From positions 2,247,954 to 2,311,953 of the forward strand of contig NZ_KB976987.1 in assembly GCF_000399685.1 (NCBI RefSeq): DNA of 64,000 nucleotides, given 5' to 3'. The notes beneath the pieces were generated by a model. The model was not told the DNA's origin, made no database searches, and saw only the letters and a list, made by a program, of their open reading frames with translations. This stretch comes from Acinetobacter pittii ANC 4050 (lineage in GTDB: Bacteria; Pseudomonadota; Gammaproteobacteria; Pseudomonadales; Moraxellaceae). The translations under genes were made by a program, and so were the position numbers. Shown here one piece after another: positions 31,301 to 39,735 of the stretch. Position 1 is the stretch's first letter; every line of letters starts with the position of its first letter.

Positions 31301-31802
31301 CCGCCTCTTCAATAAACACACGCATTTCTTCTGGCTTGGCGTCAACCAAACGGTTAATCATGCCTTGTTCAATCACCGCATAAGAACGCGGCCCTAAGCC
31401 TGTTCCCAAGAAAATATCGGTAATATCACGACGGCGGCAACGAGTACCATTTAAGAAATATTCAGACTTACCTTCACGAGTAACCTGACGGCGAACGGCT
31501 AATTCATTATAAGCATTATAAGAGCCGCCCAATTTACCATAAGTATTATCAAAGCGTAGCTCAACACTGGCCACACCAACGGGCTTGCGCTTGGATGTTC
31601 CTGTAAAAATAACATCTTGCATGCTACCACCACGTAGCTGACGGGCATTTGATTCACCCATCACCCAGCGGATCGCATCGATTACATTGGATTTGCCACA
31701 ACCGTTTGGGCCAACCACTGCTGTGCGGTTCGCCTTAAAATTTAAAGTTGTACTATCTGCAAAAGATTTAAAGCCGGAAAGTTTTAAACTGCTTAAACGC
31801 AT
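28353..31802 (-). CDS. smc: Chromosome segregation protein SMC
   Basis: SMC is the ATPase of the bacterial condensin that loops and separates chromosomes with ScpA and ScpB (13.2-14.6 kb). The 1149-residue protein has Walker A GPNGCGKS at 31-38, two Gln/Glu/Leu-rich coiled coils (about 170-480 and 660-990), a hinge of about 150 residues between them, and a C-terminal head with LLSGGEKALTALAL and the Walker B FCVLDEVDAPLDD. The coils are extremely rich in glutamine. A GntR-type gene ends 10 nt upstream. Confidence 0.97.
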   Translation of the reverse strand: MRLSSLKLSGFKSFADSTTLNFKANRTAVVGPNGCGKSNVIDAIRWVMGESNARQLRGGSMQDVIFTGTSKRKPVGVASVELRFDNTYGKLGGSYNAYNELAVRRQVTREGKSEYFLNGTRCRRRDITDIFLGTGLGPRSYAVIEQGMINRLVDAKPEEMRVFIEEAAGVSRYQARRRETLQHLEHTEQNLSRLEDIALELKSQLKTLKRQSEAAVQYKTLESQIRTLKIEILSFQADKSVRLQEEYTVQMNELGETFKLVRSELSTIEHDLESTSALFQRLIQQSSPLQQEWQQAEKKLSELKMTLEQKQSLYQQNSTTLVQLEQQKFQTKERLQLSELQLETLNNQLEEQTEALTGIEHTATEAEQNFANLQSQQKQAQQQFDQIKAQVEKQQQQKMQMSAQIEQLGKNVQRLEQQKETLQHQASQIQSHVHEDEQGELEQLQQQLCGEIATLETEIEQQLLSLEQSQQQHQLSKNQQQTLKTEIQVLLSEQKNLSQLVAKQSPKQHQDALRLMQALQLSEQGKAHAQIVEKFLAKWLQAHIVETEQAFQEGIARQLKPSEQTTKFKRNLACLNNWIASPQLSIFSNVAIAQDLAHALNEQKQLEHGQSILTLDGYHVGQDWVIALMYDDESQSAQGMLSHRIRLDEIEQTLEKQQPELQALDQIVVNQKDELGQLQADMQHKQQVVKQKQKDLQQLDVQIAKQQTAAQAFLLQKQQLKDQLGQLDMQLEEDAMQKDDLEIDLHALAIKLETILPDYKTLQFRVEELTEQLEEQQQALQHQQQEREILRRNSTQTTQQIELLEKDISFLQSQYQQIAAQMEQAKKFVDPIQLELPNLESEFQQQFAQTEKLQKNWNEWQLELNSVQEKQQTLTDQRHQYQQKDEQLREQLEQKRLAWQAAKSDREHYQEQLKELNAEIQKGLQIDLTEHQQKLEKVQKQFEKIGAVNLAASQEFEEVSQRFDELSHQIQDLENTVTQLKDAMKSIDQETRKLFMTTFDRINQELQNLFPKVFNGGEASLSLEDDWQSGVKLMARPPGKKNSSLALLSGGEKALTALALVFAIFRLNPAPFCVLDEVDAPLDDANVQRYCNLVKELSEHVQFIYITHNKLAMTMATDLLGVTMPEPGTSKLVTVDLEQAKEYGLVSES

Positions 31803-31812
31803 AATGCCCTAA

Positions 31813-32508
31813 CTAGCGGCGTGAGCGTCTTGCCCAGGCCAATTCAATCTGTTTCATTCGTGTCAGCGATTCCAACACAAGGTTACGTAAGTGTCGACAA
31901 AAATCTTCCATAAATAAAGCGGCTTGTTGTGATTTTCGGATTAAAATTGCATCAGTCACGAGTTTAAATAATGCAAATGCTTCTTGCAGTTCACGCTTAG
32001 AGGTATTTAAGGTCAAAAAATAACTACGACGTAATGAAGGCAATAGCTCTTTATAAAACTTCATTAGATAAGGATTACCCACCATATCTTGCTGTTCAGC
32101 TAAATATTGGAAGACCCCATCATAAAATTTTTCGATATCCCCTGCTTTAACATGCTCAAGAAGTTGTTCTAACAATAGCTGCAATTGATCAGCTTCATGC
32201 GCACGCCATGTTTCACTCATACGTTGTACGATATGCCCCAATATCATCATATTTGTATCAAACAGTGCTTTAACTTGCTGTGCAGACATTTCTGAGACAA
32301 TTGCCCCGCGGCGTGGAAATATCTCAATTAAATGAGTACGCTCTAATAATAATAGTGCTTCACGAACCGACCCTCGGCTGACGTCAAGTTCTTTGGCAAT
32401 ACGAAGTTCTTGAATACGTTCGCCTTCAACCAGTTCGCCACTAATAATCTGTTCGCTAATATATTTGACAATTTGCTCAGAAAGACTTTCTGTCTCTTCG
32501 AGATTCAT
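31813..32508 (-). CDS. GntR-family transcription regulator (FCD type)
   Basis: The 231-residue protein has an N-terminal winged helix (about 10-75, with RIAKELDVSRGSVREALLLLER) and an all-helical C-terminal effector domain like FCD. The usual FCD metal-binding histidines are not all evident, so its ligand is unclear. It lies 10 nt before smc on the same strand and probably heads the gntR-smc-zipA-ligA transcript. Whether it controls that operon or the TauE-type gene upstream is unknown. Confidence 0.82.
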   Translation of the reverse strand: MNLEETESLSEQIVKYISEQIISGELVEGERIQELRIAKELDVSRGSVREALLLLERTHLIEIFPRRGAIVSEMSAQQVKALFDTNMMILGHIVQRMSETWRAHEADQLQLLLEQLLEHVKAGDIEKFYDGVFQYLAEQQDMVGNPYLMKFYKELLPSLRRSYFLTLNTSKRELQEAFALFKLVTDAILIRKSQQAALFMEDFCRHLRNLVLESLTRMKQIELAWARRSRR

Positions 32509-32692
32509 AAATCACCCGCTACTTTTTATATGCATTAATCCATGCTTTTCTTTCGCATCCTTGTTTTTAACTGATCCCATCGATTAAAAACTATGTCATT
32601 GTCTGACAATTTCATTGCATTTTAAGCCAACTCATTTAAAAACAATACTAAAATCAGATGAATAAAAGCTTTGAATATTCTTATATTTTATT

Positions 32693-32730
32693 AATAAAAA
32701 AAGCTCAAATTTCTAAAAATTCAAGCTTTT
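32693..32730 (-). terminator. Terminator after TauE-type permease gene
   Basis: On the minus strand AAAGCTTGAATTT pairs with AAATTTGAGCTTT (two G-T pairs) and is followed by a T tract. It lies about 35 nt beyond the permease stop. Confidence 0.65.
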
Positions 32731-32765
32731 ACATAATCTTCTTACTAAATTTAATAAGTTAGTTT

Positions 32766-33569
32766 CTAGTGCATAATACCTTTATAAACAAAATAACTGC
32801 CGACCACGACTAACAAACAAGCAAAGCATTTTTTTAACATTTGCGGTGATAGTGCATGAGCAACCTTTGCTCCAAGCTTCGCTGTGACAAAACTCATGAT
32901 ACTAATGCCAATAAAAGCATAGATATGCACATAACCAATCGTATTAGGCACTGAAATTTGTTCTTTCGCACCAAACCACATAAATCCAATCGCTCCTGCA
33001 ACTGCGATTGGTAAACCGCAAGCAGCAGAAGTCGCAACTGCTTTTTGCATCACCACGCCATGACAATTTAAATATGGCACGGTTAAGCTTCCGCCCCCAA
33101 TTCCAAAAATTGCAGAGGCAATGCCAATGCCACCACCCGCCATAAATTGCATGGGTGTTGAAGGAAGCTGACGTGTTGGGTCAACAACGACATGTGCTCC
33201 TTTAAACATTCGATAAGCCATAAAAACTGCAAAAACACCAATAAGAAGTTGCAAATGCTGACCAGACATCAAGTCGGCGATGCCTGCCCCTAAAAATGAG
33301 CCGATCACTAACCCAGGCGCTAAATTACGAAAAACAGGCCAAAGTACCGCACCCTTTTTATGATGAGCAGAAACAGAACTAAAAGACGTCACGATAATCG
33401 TTGCAAGCGATGTTCCAACTGCAATATGCATGATTACCGCGGGGTCATAGTTTAGCTGGGTAAAAACCACATAGAGGATTGGTACAATAATTAGTCCACC
33501 GCCCACCCCAAACAATCCGGCAGTAAAACCAGCAATTGCGCCAATGAGTAAATATATGATTAACTCCAT
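32766..33569 (-). CDS. TauE/SafE family sulfite/organosulfur permease
   Basis: The 267-residue protein has about eight membrane segments and the duplicated glycine-rich motif of the family: AGLFGVGGGLIIVPIL near the N-terminus and SAIFGIGGGSLTVPYL in the middle. Members export sulfite, sulfoacetate or related anions, but the substrate cannot be told here and no sulfur genes are near. It is divergent from birA, with only 30 nt between the starts. Confidence 0.85.
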   Translation of the reverse strand: MELIIYLLIGAIAGFTAGLFGVGGGLIIVPILYVVFTQLNYDPAVIMHIAVGTSLATIIVTSFSSVSAHHKKGAVLWPVFRNLAPGLVIGSFLGAGIADLMSGQHLQLLIGVFAVFMAYRMFKGAHVVVDPTRQLPSTPMQFMAGGGIGIASAIFGIGGGSLTVPYLNCHGVVMQKAVATSAACGLPIAVAGAIGFMWFGAKEQISVPNTIGYVHIYAFIGISIMSFVTAKLGAKVAHALSPQMLKKCFACLLVVVGSYFVYKGIMH

Positions 33570-33599
33570 AAATGTTTTACCACTCTGCTCATATTCAAC

Positions 33600-34352
33600 A
33601 TGGATTTAGAGACTCGCCAACTACAACAACTTTTAAGCGCAAAAAACCAGCTTCCAGAAGTGGTTTTATTAAAAGCAACCACAACTTCGACCAATGATGA
33701 TATTCGTGAAATTGCCCAAAAAGGCATTACAACAGGCTTGGTTTGCAGTGCTCAACAAACTCAAGGGCGAGGCCAACATCAACGGCAATGGATTTCACCT
33801 GAAGGAAACATTTATTTAAGCACATTGGTGCAAACTCGAACACCCTTAGATGGTCGCTTAGCACTTGAAGTTGCTCTAAATATTCTACAAATACCGCAGT
33901 TACAACCTTTAAACCTGCAAGTGAAATGGCCAAACGATTTATATAGTACGCATGGAAAATGGGGTGGAATTTTAGTTGAACCGCTTTCTCAGCATCAGGC
34001 TATTGTGGGTGTGGGCATTAATTTAAAAACACCACCAGTGACAGATAGCGATCAACCGATTACCTCTCTAAAAGATTTAGGCTTAGAGCAAATGAGTCGT
34101 CTTGAGTTAATTTCAGAGCTTTATGTTGCAATTCAAAATGCTGCTCGCTGGTTTGATCATGGCTGCTACAATTTGGCAGGACGTTTTAACCATCATGCGG
34201 CATGGATCAACCAGTTAGTTCAGTTCGAACATAGTCAAGGACTGCTACATGGTCGTTTTGTGGGGATTTCCAATGAAGGTGCGGTAATTATTGAAACACC
34301 AGAACCACAGCAGTTTTATCAAGGTCGTTTAAGACCACAGACCACTCAGTAA
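33600..34352 (+). CDS. birA: Biotin-protein ligase without DNA-binding domain
   Basis: BirA activates biotin with ATP and attaches it to the acetyl-CoA carboxylase carrier protein. The 250-residue protein starts directly with the catalytic domain: TTSTNDDIRE, the motif GRGQHQRQW, KWPNDLY and GGILVE, then a small C-terminal SH3-like domain. The N-terminal helix-turn-helix of the E. coli repressor form (about 320 residues) is absent, so it cannot repress the bio operon as in E. coli. It precedes coaX by 15 nt. Confidence 0.93.
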   Translation: MDLETRQLQQLLSAKNQLPEVVLLKATTTSTNDDIREIAQKGITTGLVCSAQQTQGRGQHQRQWISPEGNIYLSTLVQTRTPLDGRLALEVALNILQIPQLQPLNLQVKWPNDLYSTHGKWGGILVEPLSQHQAIVGVGINLKTPPVTDSDQPITSLKDLGLEQMSRLELISELYVAIQNAARWFDHGCYNLAGRFNHHAAWINQLVQFEHSQGLLHGRFVGISNEGAVIIETPEPQQFYQGRLRPQTTQ

Positions 34353-34367
34353 ATAGGTGTTTTCTCC

Positions 34368-35102
34368 ATGAAAAGTTTATGGCTTGATATCGGAAACACT
34401 CGTCTAAAATACTGGATTACTGAAAATCAGCAAACTATTGAGCATGCAGCCGAGCTACATTTACAGTCTCCTGCCGATTTATTACTGGGATTAATCCAAC
34501 ACTTTAAACATCAAGGTCTGCATCGAATTGGAATTTCATCGGTACTCGATACTGAAAACAACCAACGTATTCAGCAGATTTTAAAATGGCTTGAAATTCC
34601 CGTGATCTTTGCCAAAGTTCACTCGGAATATGCAGGCTTACAATGTGGTTATGAAGTACCAAGCCAACTCGGGATTGATCGCTGGTTACAAGTCTTAGCT
34701 GTAGCTCAAGCAGATGAAAATTATTGCATTATTGGTTGTGGTACAGCGCTCACAATTGACCTAACGCAAGGTAAACAACATTTAGGAGGTTACATTCTTC
34801 CTAATTTATATTTGCAGCGTGATGCTCTGATTCAAAATACCAAAGGCATTAAAATTCCAGACTCAGCTTTCGATAACCTAAACCCAGGCAATAACACCGT
34901 TGATGCAGTACACCACGGTATTTTATTAGGCCTCATTAGTACCATCGAAAATATTATGCAGCAATCTCCCAAAAAGCTGCTGCTGACTGGTGGCGATGCT
35001 CCACTTTTTGCCAAATTCTTACAAAAATATAATCCTGTTGTAGAAACCGATCTTTTGCTCAAAGGATTACAACAATATATTGCGCATTATCCTAAAGACT
35101 AA
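34368..35102 (+). CDS. coaX: Type III pantothenate kinase
   Basis: CoaX phosphorylates pantothenate, the first committed step of coenzyme A synthesis. The 244-residue protein has the ASKHA phosphate motif [10 protein letters not shown] at 7-16, the family motif [19 protein letters not shown] and LTGGDAP near the end. It is cotranscribed with birA, a common pairing. PanD, an earlier step of the same pathway, is at 2.4 kb. Confidence 0.95.
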   Translation: MKSLWLDIGNTRLKYWITENQQTIEHAAELHLQSPADLLLGLIQHFKHQGLHRIGISSVLDTENNQRIQQILKWLEIPVIFAKVHSEYAGLQCGYEVPSQLGIDRWLQVLAVAQADENYCIIGCGTALTIDLTQGKQHLGGYILPNLYLQRDALIQNTKGIKIPDSAFDNLNPGNNTVDAVHHGILLGLISTIENIMQQSPKKLLLTGGDAPLFAKFLQKYNPVVETDLLLKGLQQYIAHYPKD

Positions 35103-35109
35103 AATACAG

Positions 35110-35146
35110 AAAAAATAAAAGGCGCTATATGCGCCTTTTATTTTAT
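35110..35146. terminator. Bidirectional terminator between coaX and ffh
   Basis: The stem AAAATAAAAGGCGC / GCGCCTTTTATTTT with the loop TATAT serves both convergent genes. Confidence 0.9.
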
Positions 35147-35150
35147 GGAT

Positions 35151-36563
35151 TTATTTCTTTTGGTCATTGTTACCAAAGAGTGGTCCCATTCCGCCGCCAC
35201 CGCCGCCGAATTGCTTTTGCATATTGCCTAAAGAACGCATCATTTTGCTCATACCAGATGGATTCGCAAATTTCTTCATCATTTTAGCCATTTGCGCTTG
35301 TTGCTTAATAAGTTTGTTCACTTCAGCAACATCCATACCGCAACCTGCCGCAATACGTTTTTTACGACTTGGGTTCATTAAGTCCGGATTACGGCGCTCT
35401 TTAACAGTCATTGACTGGATAATAGCTTCCATCTTCTTAACTTGTTTTTCTGGGTTCGCTTGCTCAATCGCTTGCTGAATTCCTGCACCGCTCATGCCAG
35501 GCAACTTGTCTAAGAAGCCCATCATGCCGCCCATTTTTTTCATTTGCTCAAATTGCATCAGCATATCTTCAAAGTTGAAGCTACCGCCTTTTTGCAATTT
35601 TTTCGCCATTTTTTCGGCTTTTTCTTTGTCGATTTTGCGTTCAACTTCTTCGACTAAAGAAAGTACGTCACCCATACCTAAAATACGTTGAGCAACACGG
35701 TCCGGATGGAATGGTTCTAAAGCATCAAGCTTCTCACCCATACCTAGGAACTTGATTGGCTTACCAGTAATGGCACGCACAGAAAGCGCAGCACCACCAC
35801 GTGCATCACCATCAGTTTTAGTAAGAATTACACCTGTAAGTGCTAAAGCATCATTGAATGCTTTGGCTGTATTGGCAGCATCCTGACCTGTCATGGCATC
35901 AACCACAAACAAAGTTTCAGTCGGTTTAACTGCTGCGTGTAATTCTTTAATTTCGTCCATCATATCTTCATCGACATGCAAACGACCCGCTGTATCGACA
36001 ATCAACACATCAGCAAACTGGATTTTTGCCTGTTCAATTGCACGATTAACGATATCGATTGGCTTTTCAGAAGGATCTGAAGGAATAAAGCCTGCGCCAA
36101 CTTCATTTGAAACAGTTTCTAACTGTTTAATTGCTGCCGGACGGTAAACGTCGGCAGAAACAGTCATTACTTTTTTCTTTTGACGTTCTTTTAAGAAACG
36201 TGCCAACTTGGCAGCAGTTGTTGTTTTACCTGCACCTTGTAAACCAGCAAGTAATACTACAACAGGAGGTTTCGCACTTAAATCAAGTGTTTCATTCGCC
36301 TCACCCATCATCTTGGTGAGTTCGTCATAAACAATTTTTACAAATGCCTGGCCTGGTGATAACTGAGTCATCACTTCTTGGCCCAATGCCTCTTCCTTAA
36401 CTTTCGCGATAAATTCACGAGTTACAGGTAACGCGACATCGGCTTCAAGAAGTGCCATACGTACTTCACGTAAGGTATCTTTAATATTGTCTTCGGTCAG
36501 CTGCCCTGAGCCAGTAACATTTCTTAAACTCTGTGTGAGTCGTTCTGTTAAGGTATCAAACAT
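35151..36563 (-). CDS. ffh: Signal recognition particle protein
   Basis: Ffh binds 4.5S RNA and the signal sequences of membrane proteins on the ribosome. The 470-residue protein has the N domain (1-90), the GTPase domain with Walker A GLQGAGKT at 107-114, DTAGR and TKTDGDARGG, and a methionine-rich M domain (about 325-440). The tail is Gly/Met-rich (FGGGGGGMGP). The divergent ypjD-like gene is the usual neighbour. Confidence 0.97.
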   Translation of the reverse strand: MFDTLTERLTQSLRNVTGSGQLTEDNIKDTLREVRMALLEADVALPVTREFIAKVKEEALGQEVMTQLSPGQAFVKIVYDELTKMMGEANETLDLSAKPPVVVLLAGLQGAGKTTTAAKLARFLKERQKKKVMTVSADVYRPAAIKQLETVSNEVGAGFIPSDPSEKPIDIVNRAIEQAKIQFADVLIVDTAGRLHVDEDMMDEIKELHAAVKPTETLFVVDAMTGQDAANTAKAFNDALALTGVILTKTDGDARGGAALSVRAITGKPIKFLGMGEKLDALEPFHPDRVAQRILGMGDVLSLVEEVERKIDKEKAEKMAKKLQKGGSFNFEDMLMQFEQMKKMGGMMGFLDKLPGMSGAGIQQAIEQANPEKQVKKMEAIIQSMTVKERRNPDLMNPSRKKRIAAGCGMDVAEVNKLIKQQAQMAKMMKKFANPSGMSKMMRSLGNMQKQFGGGGGGMGPLFGNNDQKK

Positions 36564-36703
36564 TGCAAAATCCGCTTAAAATGGCTAGTTGCAAAAAAAT
36601 CTTTCTCGAAATAGAAAATTTATGCATAGAATGCTATAGGATACTTTAGTTCGCAGCGAATTTATATCTTATATAGATGAATTAATCCTGAAAAAGGTTT
36701 GAC

Positions 36704-37513
36704 ATGATTAGCCTCCCCTTGGTTTACACAATTTTGGCACTCATCGCATATACCACTTCTTTCTGGTATCTGTTTATTCGTTTAATGTCAAAACGTGAAC
36801 CAAACCCATGGTTATTTGCATTTGTCGTAACATTGGCACTGCTACTGCACGGTACAGTTTTATGCCATGGCATGCTGACTCCAGCCGGAATTAACTATGA
36901 TGTCTTTAATTTAGTATCTTTTACATCATGGCTTATGTTGTTGTTAAGTTTAATTTTTAGTACTTTTCGTCCGATTGTACCGTTAAATTTATTAGGCATT
37001 CCTGTAGCGGCCATTGGTCTTATTTTAGGTTTTGCCTTTAGTCGACCAGATCAATTTATTGAGCAACATTCGCTAGGTCTTGATACTCATATTATTCTTT
37101 CACTTTCGGCCTATGCAGTTTTACTGATGGCAACCATACATGCGATTTTAATATGGTTCCAAAATCGTGAACTCAAAAAGAAACAAAAAAAACGTTTCTG
37201 GGTCAATTTACTCCCGCCGATTCAGGCGATGGAATCTTTACTATTTGATCTGATTATTACTGGTTTCATTTTATTAACGATTGCGCTTGCATTTGGTTTT
37301 TTAACAATTGATAGCTTCTTTGCTCAGCATCTCGCTCATAAAACCGTATTTAGTATTATTTCTTGGTTTATCTATGGCTCATTATTGATCGGCCATTACA
37401 AACTCGGATGGCGAGGTCAAAAAGCGATTCGCTTTACTTTAATCGGTTTCGTGCTTTTGGCGATTGGATTTATCGGTAGTAAATTTGTACTTGAGATGAT
37501 CTTGGGTCGCTAG
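36704..37513 (+). CDS. YpjD/CcsA-like inner membrane protein
   Basis: The 269-residue protein has about eight membrane segments and belongs to the cytochrome c assembly (CcsA/HemX-like) superfamily, with histidines in HGTVLCHGMLTP and in LDTHIILSLSAYAVL. E. coli YpjD, also divergent from ffh, is the nearest well-known relative, and its role is not established. The later motif AHKTVFSIISWFIYGSLLIGH resembles the haem-handling part, but the WWD motif of true CcsA is missing. Confidence 0.85.
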   Translation: MISLPLVYTILALIAYTTSFWYLFIRLMSKREPNPWLFAFVVTLALLLHGTVLCHGMLTPAGINYDVFNLVSFTSWLMLLLSLIFSTFRPIVPLNLLGIPVAAIGLILGFAFSRPDQFIEQHSLGLDTHIILSLSAYAVLLMATIHAILIWFQNRELKKKQKKRFWVNLLPPIQAMESLLFDLIITGFILLTIALAFGFLTIDSFFAQHLAHKTVFSIISWFIYGSLLIGHYKLGWRGQKAIRFTLIGFVLLAIGFIGSKFVLEMILGR

Positions 37514-37597
37514 CTAAATTAAAATTTAATCGATACTAGACAGCGTTATACATATCCCGTATAACGCTGTTTTCGTTTTACTCAGGTGACACAGACT

Positions 37598-38542
37598 GTG
37601 AAACTCATACTCGCTCCAATGGAAGGTTTAACTGACCCGATCATGCGGGATACACTCACATCTGTTGGTGATTTCGACTGGTGTGTGACAGAGTTTATTC
37701 GAGTTACAGACAGCATTTTGCCAGACCATATTTACTATAGTTTTTGCCCAGAATTAAAAAATGATGGTAAAACAGCAGCTGGTACACCTGTTCATGTTCA
37801 GTTCCTAGGGAACAACCCAGATATGCTGGCAGCAAATGCTGCAAAAGTCGTTGAACTAGGTGCACCCGCAATCGACCTTAATTTCGGTTGTCCTGCAAAA
37901 ACCGTTAATCGACATCGCGGTGGTTCAGTACTTCTTGATGAACCAGATGTGGTACATCTACTCATTAAAGCTGTTCGAGATGCAGTACCTGCGCACATCC
38001 CTGTTTCAGCAAAAATGCGTTTAGGTTATCTCGATGAAAACCACACCATGGAAAATGCTCATGCGGTTGAAGATGCCGGTGCAAGCTGGTTAACCGTACA
38101 CGCTCGAACTAAAGCAGATGGTTATACGCCACCCGCTTATTGGGAAAAAATTCTGCCTATTAAAGAAGCTTTGAAAATTAATGTCATTGCTAACGGTGAA
38201 ATTTGGACCAATGCTGATGCTAGGGCTTGCCAGCAACAATCTGGGTGTGAAGACCTCATGATTGGCCGTGGTGCGGTGACTACTCCAGATTTAACCCAAT
38301 GTATTCGCCAAAATATGGATGAAGCACTATTTACTTGGGAACAACTCGTTGACTTACAAATTCGATTTTTAAACGGTCAGGCAAAAACAGAAATTGGAAT
38401 GGTAGGTCGTTATAAGCAATGGTTAGGTATGATGACCAAAGCTTATCCACAAGCAAAAGAATTATGGGACCAAGTGAAACGTATTAAAGCTTTAGAGGAA
38501 ATTGTTCAACAATTAGAACACACCAGATCAGACAATATTTAA
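37598..38542 (+). CDS. dusC: tRNA-dihydrouridine(16) synthase
   Basis: Dus enzymes reduce uridine in the D loop of tRNA with FMN and NADPH; DusC acts on U16. The 314-residue protein begins MKLILAPMEGLTDP and has the catalytic Cys98 in NFGCPAKTVNRHRGG, SAKMRLGY, IANGEIW and IGRGA. CITEF-like CVTEFIRV and PAHIPVS favour DusC over DusA or DusB. I start at GTG 37598 because AGGTGA lies 8 nt upstream; an upstream GTG at 37586 overlaps that site. Confidence 0.9.
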   Translation: MKLILAPMEGLTDPIMRDTLTSVGDFDWCVTEFIRVTDSILPDHIYYSFCPELKNDGKTAAGTPVHVQFLGNNPDMLAANAAKVVELGAPAIDLNFGCPAKTVNRHRGGSVLLDEPDVVHLLIKAVRDAVPAHIPVSAKMRLGYLDENHTMENAHAVEDAGASWLTVHARTKADGYTPPAYWEKILPIKEALKINVIANGEIWTNADARACQQQSGCEDLMIGRGAVTTPDLTQCIRQNMDEALFTWEQLVDLQIRFLNGQAKTEIGMVGRYKQWLGMMTKAYPQAKELWDQVKRIKALEEIVQQLEHTRSDNI

Positions 38543-38554
38543 CTCGGTATAGCC

Positions 38555-38591
38555 ATAAAAAAGAGGGCGATTATTTTCATAGTCGCCCTCT
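38555..38591 (-). terminator. Terminator between dusC and the secreted-protein gene
   Basis: AGAGGGCGA and TCGCCCTCT form a 9-bp stem around 12 nt. The T tract is on the minus strand, after the 317-residue protein gene. Confidence 0.8.
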
Positions 38592-38620
38592 CGTATTTCA
38601 GGTTAAGCTATTTTTCTTTT

Positions 38621-39574
38621 TTAAAAGCCGCTTACTTTCATTTTAAAGTCAGTTACAGAAACGCCAGTGACACCAAAACTCCCCATTGAGCCATTAGGTA
38701 AATTATTAAACGTTGTTGTATTTTGGCTCCCTATATTTCCTAAAGTGACATTGTTAAGTGAAGCATCAAATTTACTAGATGCGCCTGTATTTCCAAAAGT
38801 TAATCCAGTCGAATCAACACCTGCATAAAAACCATCTAACACAAAACCGGTTGAGGTATTTGTTCCTGCAAATTTAAATCCAAATGTTGCACCTGTATTA
38901 TCGGACACTAAAGTAATTGGACAACCCGCGGTAGCAGAACAAATAGATTGAATTGCCCCACCAAATTTAACCATGACGGACTGCGCAGCATGGCCAAGTT
39001 GAATATTTAAACGGGGTTTATTGGTTGATACAAAGTTAATATCCAGATTTCCACTAGAACGAATAATTTCTTTTACACCCGTATTCACTGTCGTTCCCGA
39101 ACTAAAAATTGATTTGGGTGCATAGCTCGTTAGTGCGTAATCGGATGGACTAGATAAAGATGCGCTTGGAGCCAAATAAACTGAGAAAGGTAAAAGTCGA
39201 ATACCGTTTACATCATTCCCCATCGATATAACTAAATTTAAAAACGGATTCCCACCACCCGCGTCGGCATCGATTGCAATATTAAAAGAAGGATTACCAG
39301 ATACGGCAGCTTTAATAAACTCTATACCAGGAACCGGATTAGTAGAGTTTCCAGCAATGACAAAACCAGCCTTACTGTTATAAGACGTTGAAGCAATACC
39401 ATTAGTATCAATGAGCGCGACTTGATTAAATTTAACACTATCAGCTTGAATACCTAAGGTTAAACCATTTTGGCCCGTCGCTGCTGCAAGGCTTTGGTCA
39501 TCCAAAGGCTGCATTGCAAAAATATTTGAACTACTGGCAAGTAGCAGCCAGAACCCTATATTCTTATTCTTCAT
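38621..39574 (-). CDS. Secreted protein of the LxxLxDxxLxxxxGQ cluster (317 aa)
   Basis: I do not recognise a characterised family. After a signal peptide (about 1-20, ending NIFA) comes MQPLDDQSLAAATGQNG, the motif shared by all five cluster proteins. The rest is rich in Ser, Thr, Asn and Gly with alternating strand patterns, one close cysteine pair (CSATAGC) and the end VTDFKMKVSGF, like an outer-membrane barrel strand with terminal Phe. It has its own likely promoter and is separated from the upstream gene by a terminator. Similar Acinetobacter proteins are annotated as putative pilus (Fil) proteins; I infer a surface protein. Confidence 0.8.
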   Translation of the reverse strand: MKNKNIGFWLLLASSSNIFAMQPLDDQSLAAATGQNGLTLGIQADSVKFNQVALIDTNGIASTSYNSKAGFVIAGNSTNPVPGIEFIKAAVSGNPSFNIAIDADAGGGNPFLNLVISMGNDVNGIRLLPFSVYLAPSASLSSPSDYALTSYAPKSIFSSGTTVNTGVKEIIRSSGNLDINFVSTNKPRLNIQLGHAAQSVMVKFGGAIQSICSATAGCPITLVSDNTGATFGFKFAGTNTSTGFVLDGFYAGVDSTGLTFGNTGASSKFDASLNNVTLGNIGSQNTTTFNNLPNGSMGSFGVTGVSVTDFKMKVSGF

Positions 39575-39647
39575 GTCGCTCTAATCCTTAAGAGACAAAC
39601 GTTTATTATTTGTTCAGACTATCAGAATAATATTCAACTACAAAGCA

Positions 39648-39675
39648 ATTATCCCTATAACCCGACGAATGCAAA
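39648..39675 (-). promoter_or_regulatory. Putative promoter of 317-aa protein gene with TTTGCATTC element
   Basis: On the minus strand TTTGCATTCGTC (plus 39664-39675) contains a -35-like TTGCAT, followed after 15 nt by GATAAT (plus 39648-39653). The element TTTGCATTC recurs at the promoter region of the cluster's main operon (plus 45172-45180 and 45211-45219). Confidence 0.45.
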
Positions 39676-39699
39676 TCCAATCACACTAAAATAAAATTT

Positions 39700-39730
39700 A
39701 TATAAAAAAGCAGCGATTAACGCTGCTTAC
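39700..39730 (-). terminator. Terminator after the 803-aa secreted protein gene
   Basis: AAGCAGCG and CGCTGCTT form an 8-bp stem with the loop ATTAA; on the minus strand six T residues follow. It starts 8 nt after the stop codon. Confidence 0.85.
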
Positions 39731-39735
39731 TTTAA

